From: Prevotella sp. CAG:617
GTDB lineage: Bacteria; Bacteroidota; Bacteroidia; Bacteroidales; Bacteroidaceae
DNA length: 13,463 bases
Assembly (NCBI GenBank): GCA_000438115.1
Contig: FR903617.1
Location: forward strand, 52,287 to 65,749
Reading direction: 5' to 3'
Shown: in pieces, positions 12,708 through 13,463 of the stretch
How the letters are laid out: each line of letters opens with the position of its first letter
Numbering within the stretch: position 1 is the stretch's first letter
Notes under the pieces: model-generated
Told to the model about the DNA's origin: nothing
Seen by the model: the letters and a program-made list of their open reading frames with translations, nothing else
The model's database searches: none
Program-made: the position numbers and the translations under genes

Positions 12708-13463
12708 TTACAGCGTAACCGTCAGCAGGAACTCGCGTCCATTCAGTCCGTAACGATACACGTAGGTATTGAGCTGGCTGTACACGGTATAGCGATAGCT
12801 ACGCACATTGAGCAGATTGTTCAGCTCCAGGCGCAAACGGAGCTTGGGCTTCCTGAACTTATACTCCAGCGCTGCATCCAGAAAGGAAAACGACTGGCTA
12901 TCCCCACCGCCGGGCAAGCTGTTGCGCTGCCACTCTCCGCTCACCTCCATTCGCCACGCGCTCCAAAGCGTATAGGCCACGCGCCACTGCTGGCTCCAGC
13001 TGCCGAAACGGCTGTCCGTACCATTGCCACGCAACCGGTTCTGCTGATAGGCCAGACGCCATTCGGCCTGAAGCGGCTCAATGGGATTCGTACTGAACCT
13101 GCCGCCCACGGTGTAATGGCTGCCGTAGGTGGTGACAAAACGGTCTTGGCTCCAGCTGCGGTTCTGCTGCCAGCCATACGCCCCGTCCACCGAAAGGCGG
13201 GTTTTCAGCGAAAGGATATATTTGAAAAGCGAAGCCTCCGCCGTGACGGCATCGGCGGTATGGGGGCGCGCCACCTCCAGCAGGGCCACGTCATCGCTAC
13301 TGACCTGCTGTCCGCGCACCACGCTGCTGAAACGGCGGTTGTAACCGGCTTGCGCCGTAAAATGCCAGAAGGAGAGCGGTTCCTGCCAGCTGTAGGAAAG
13401 GTCGGCACTCATTATTCTGTACTGCCCCAATACCCCTGAGCGGGCACTTATCGTGCGATAATC
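12708..13463 (-). CDS. Outer membrane beta-barrel protein, TonB-dependent receptor type, partial (N-terminus off the right edge)
   Basis: The last 251 residues of an outer membrane barrel; the frame is open to the window edge, so the plug and most of the barrel are missing. Alternating hydrophobic strands with aromatic ends recur, such as YTVGGRFSTNPIEPLQAEWRL and WSAWRMEVSGEWQR. The end, LRLRLELNNLLNVRSYRYTV followed by YGLNGREFLLTVTL, is the closing pattern of Bacteroidetes TonB-dependent and related Omp_b-brl proteins (NLLN turn, then a final strand). The last residue is Leu rather than the usual Phe. The apparent start at 13430 is an internal TTG, not a true start. It converges with the Nudix gene across a 70-base gap with no clear terminator. 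Ligand unknown. Confidence 0.8.
   Translation of the reverse strand, partial: DYRTISARSGVLGQYRIMSADLSYSWQEPLSFWHFTAQAGYNRRFSSVVRGQQVSSDDVALLEVARPHTADAVTAEASLFKYILSLKTRLSVDGAYGWQQNRSWSQDRFVTTYGSHYTVGGRFSTNPIEPLQAEWRLAYQQNRLRGNGTDSRFGSWSQQWRVAYTLWSAWRMEVSGEWQRNSLPGGGDSQSFSFLDAALEYKFRKPKLRLRLELNNLLNVRSYRYTVYSQLNTYVYRYGLNGREFLLTVTL

Overview
The window comes from a chromosome of the Bacteroidales (Bacteroides/Prevotella type). The signs are the gene order nuoA-nuoB-nuoCD-nuoH with no nuoE, nuoF or nuoG, promoters of the Bacteroidetes form TTTG-N19-TAnnTTTG, weak or absent Shine-Dalgarno sites, a GIN-domain (DUF2807) beta-helix secreted protein, an ECF sigma / membrane protein / Spy-like periplasmic protein cassette, and the C-terminal barrel of a TonB-dependent-type outer membrane protein. 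The genus cannot be fixed from sequence alone.

Layout. 1-3550, minus strand: the start of a complex I operon, nuoA (3550-3200), nuoB (3209-2568), fused nuoCD (2571-1003) and nuoH (948 to the left edge, cut). 3551-3925: the nuo promoter and a leader hairpin, then the terminator of the next gene. 3926-4855, minus: a secreted GIN-domain beta-helix protein with about nine coils and a regularly spaced ladder of cysteines. 5116-7229, minus: a three-gene cassette of ECF sigma factor, single-pass membrane protein (probable anti-sigma) and helical periplasmic protein of Spy/CpxP type, closed by a terminator. 7362-8120, minus: a membrane-anchored protein resembling glycerophosphodiester phosphodiesterases, with its own -7 box and terminator. 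8476-11097, minus: alaS, followed by two strong tandem terminators. 11098-11219: a compact divergent promoter region. 11220-12637, plus: a small MerR-type regulator, a diacylglycerol kinase-family protein and a Nudix hydrolase. 12708 to the right edge, minus: the end of an outer membrane beta-barrel protein.

How the genes relate. The nuo genes encode the quinone-binding and ion-pumping core of complex I in the form that lacks the NADH-oxidising module. The sigma cassette looks like an envelope-stress circuit: cytoplasmic sigma, inner-membrane partner, periplasmic helical sensor or chaperone. alaS and the MerR-type gene are divergently transcribed from promoters whose -33 and -7 boxes interlock exactly, so the two should compete for RNA polymerase. 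No mobile elements, tRNA/rRNA genes or CRISPR arrays were seen. Most of the window is ordinary housekeeping sequence. The points most worth a second look are the interlocked promoters, the cysteine ladder of the beta-helix protein and the enlarged Spy-like protein.
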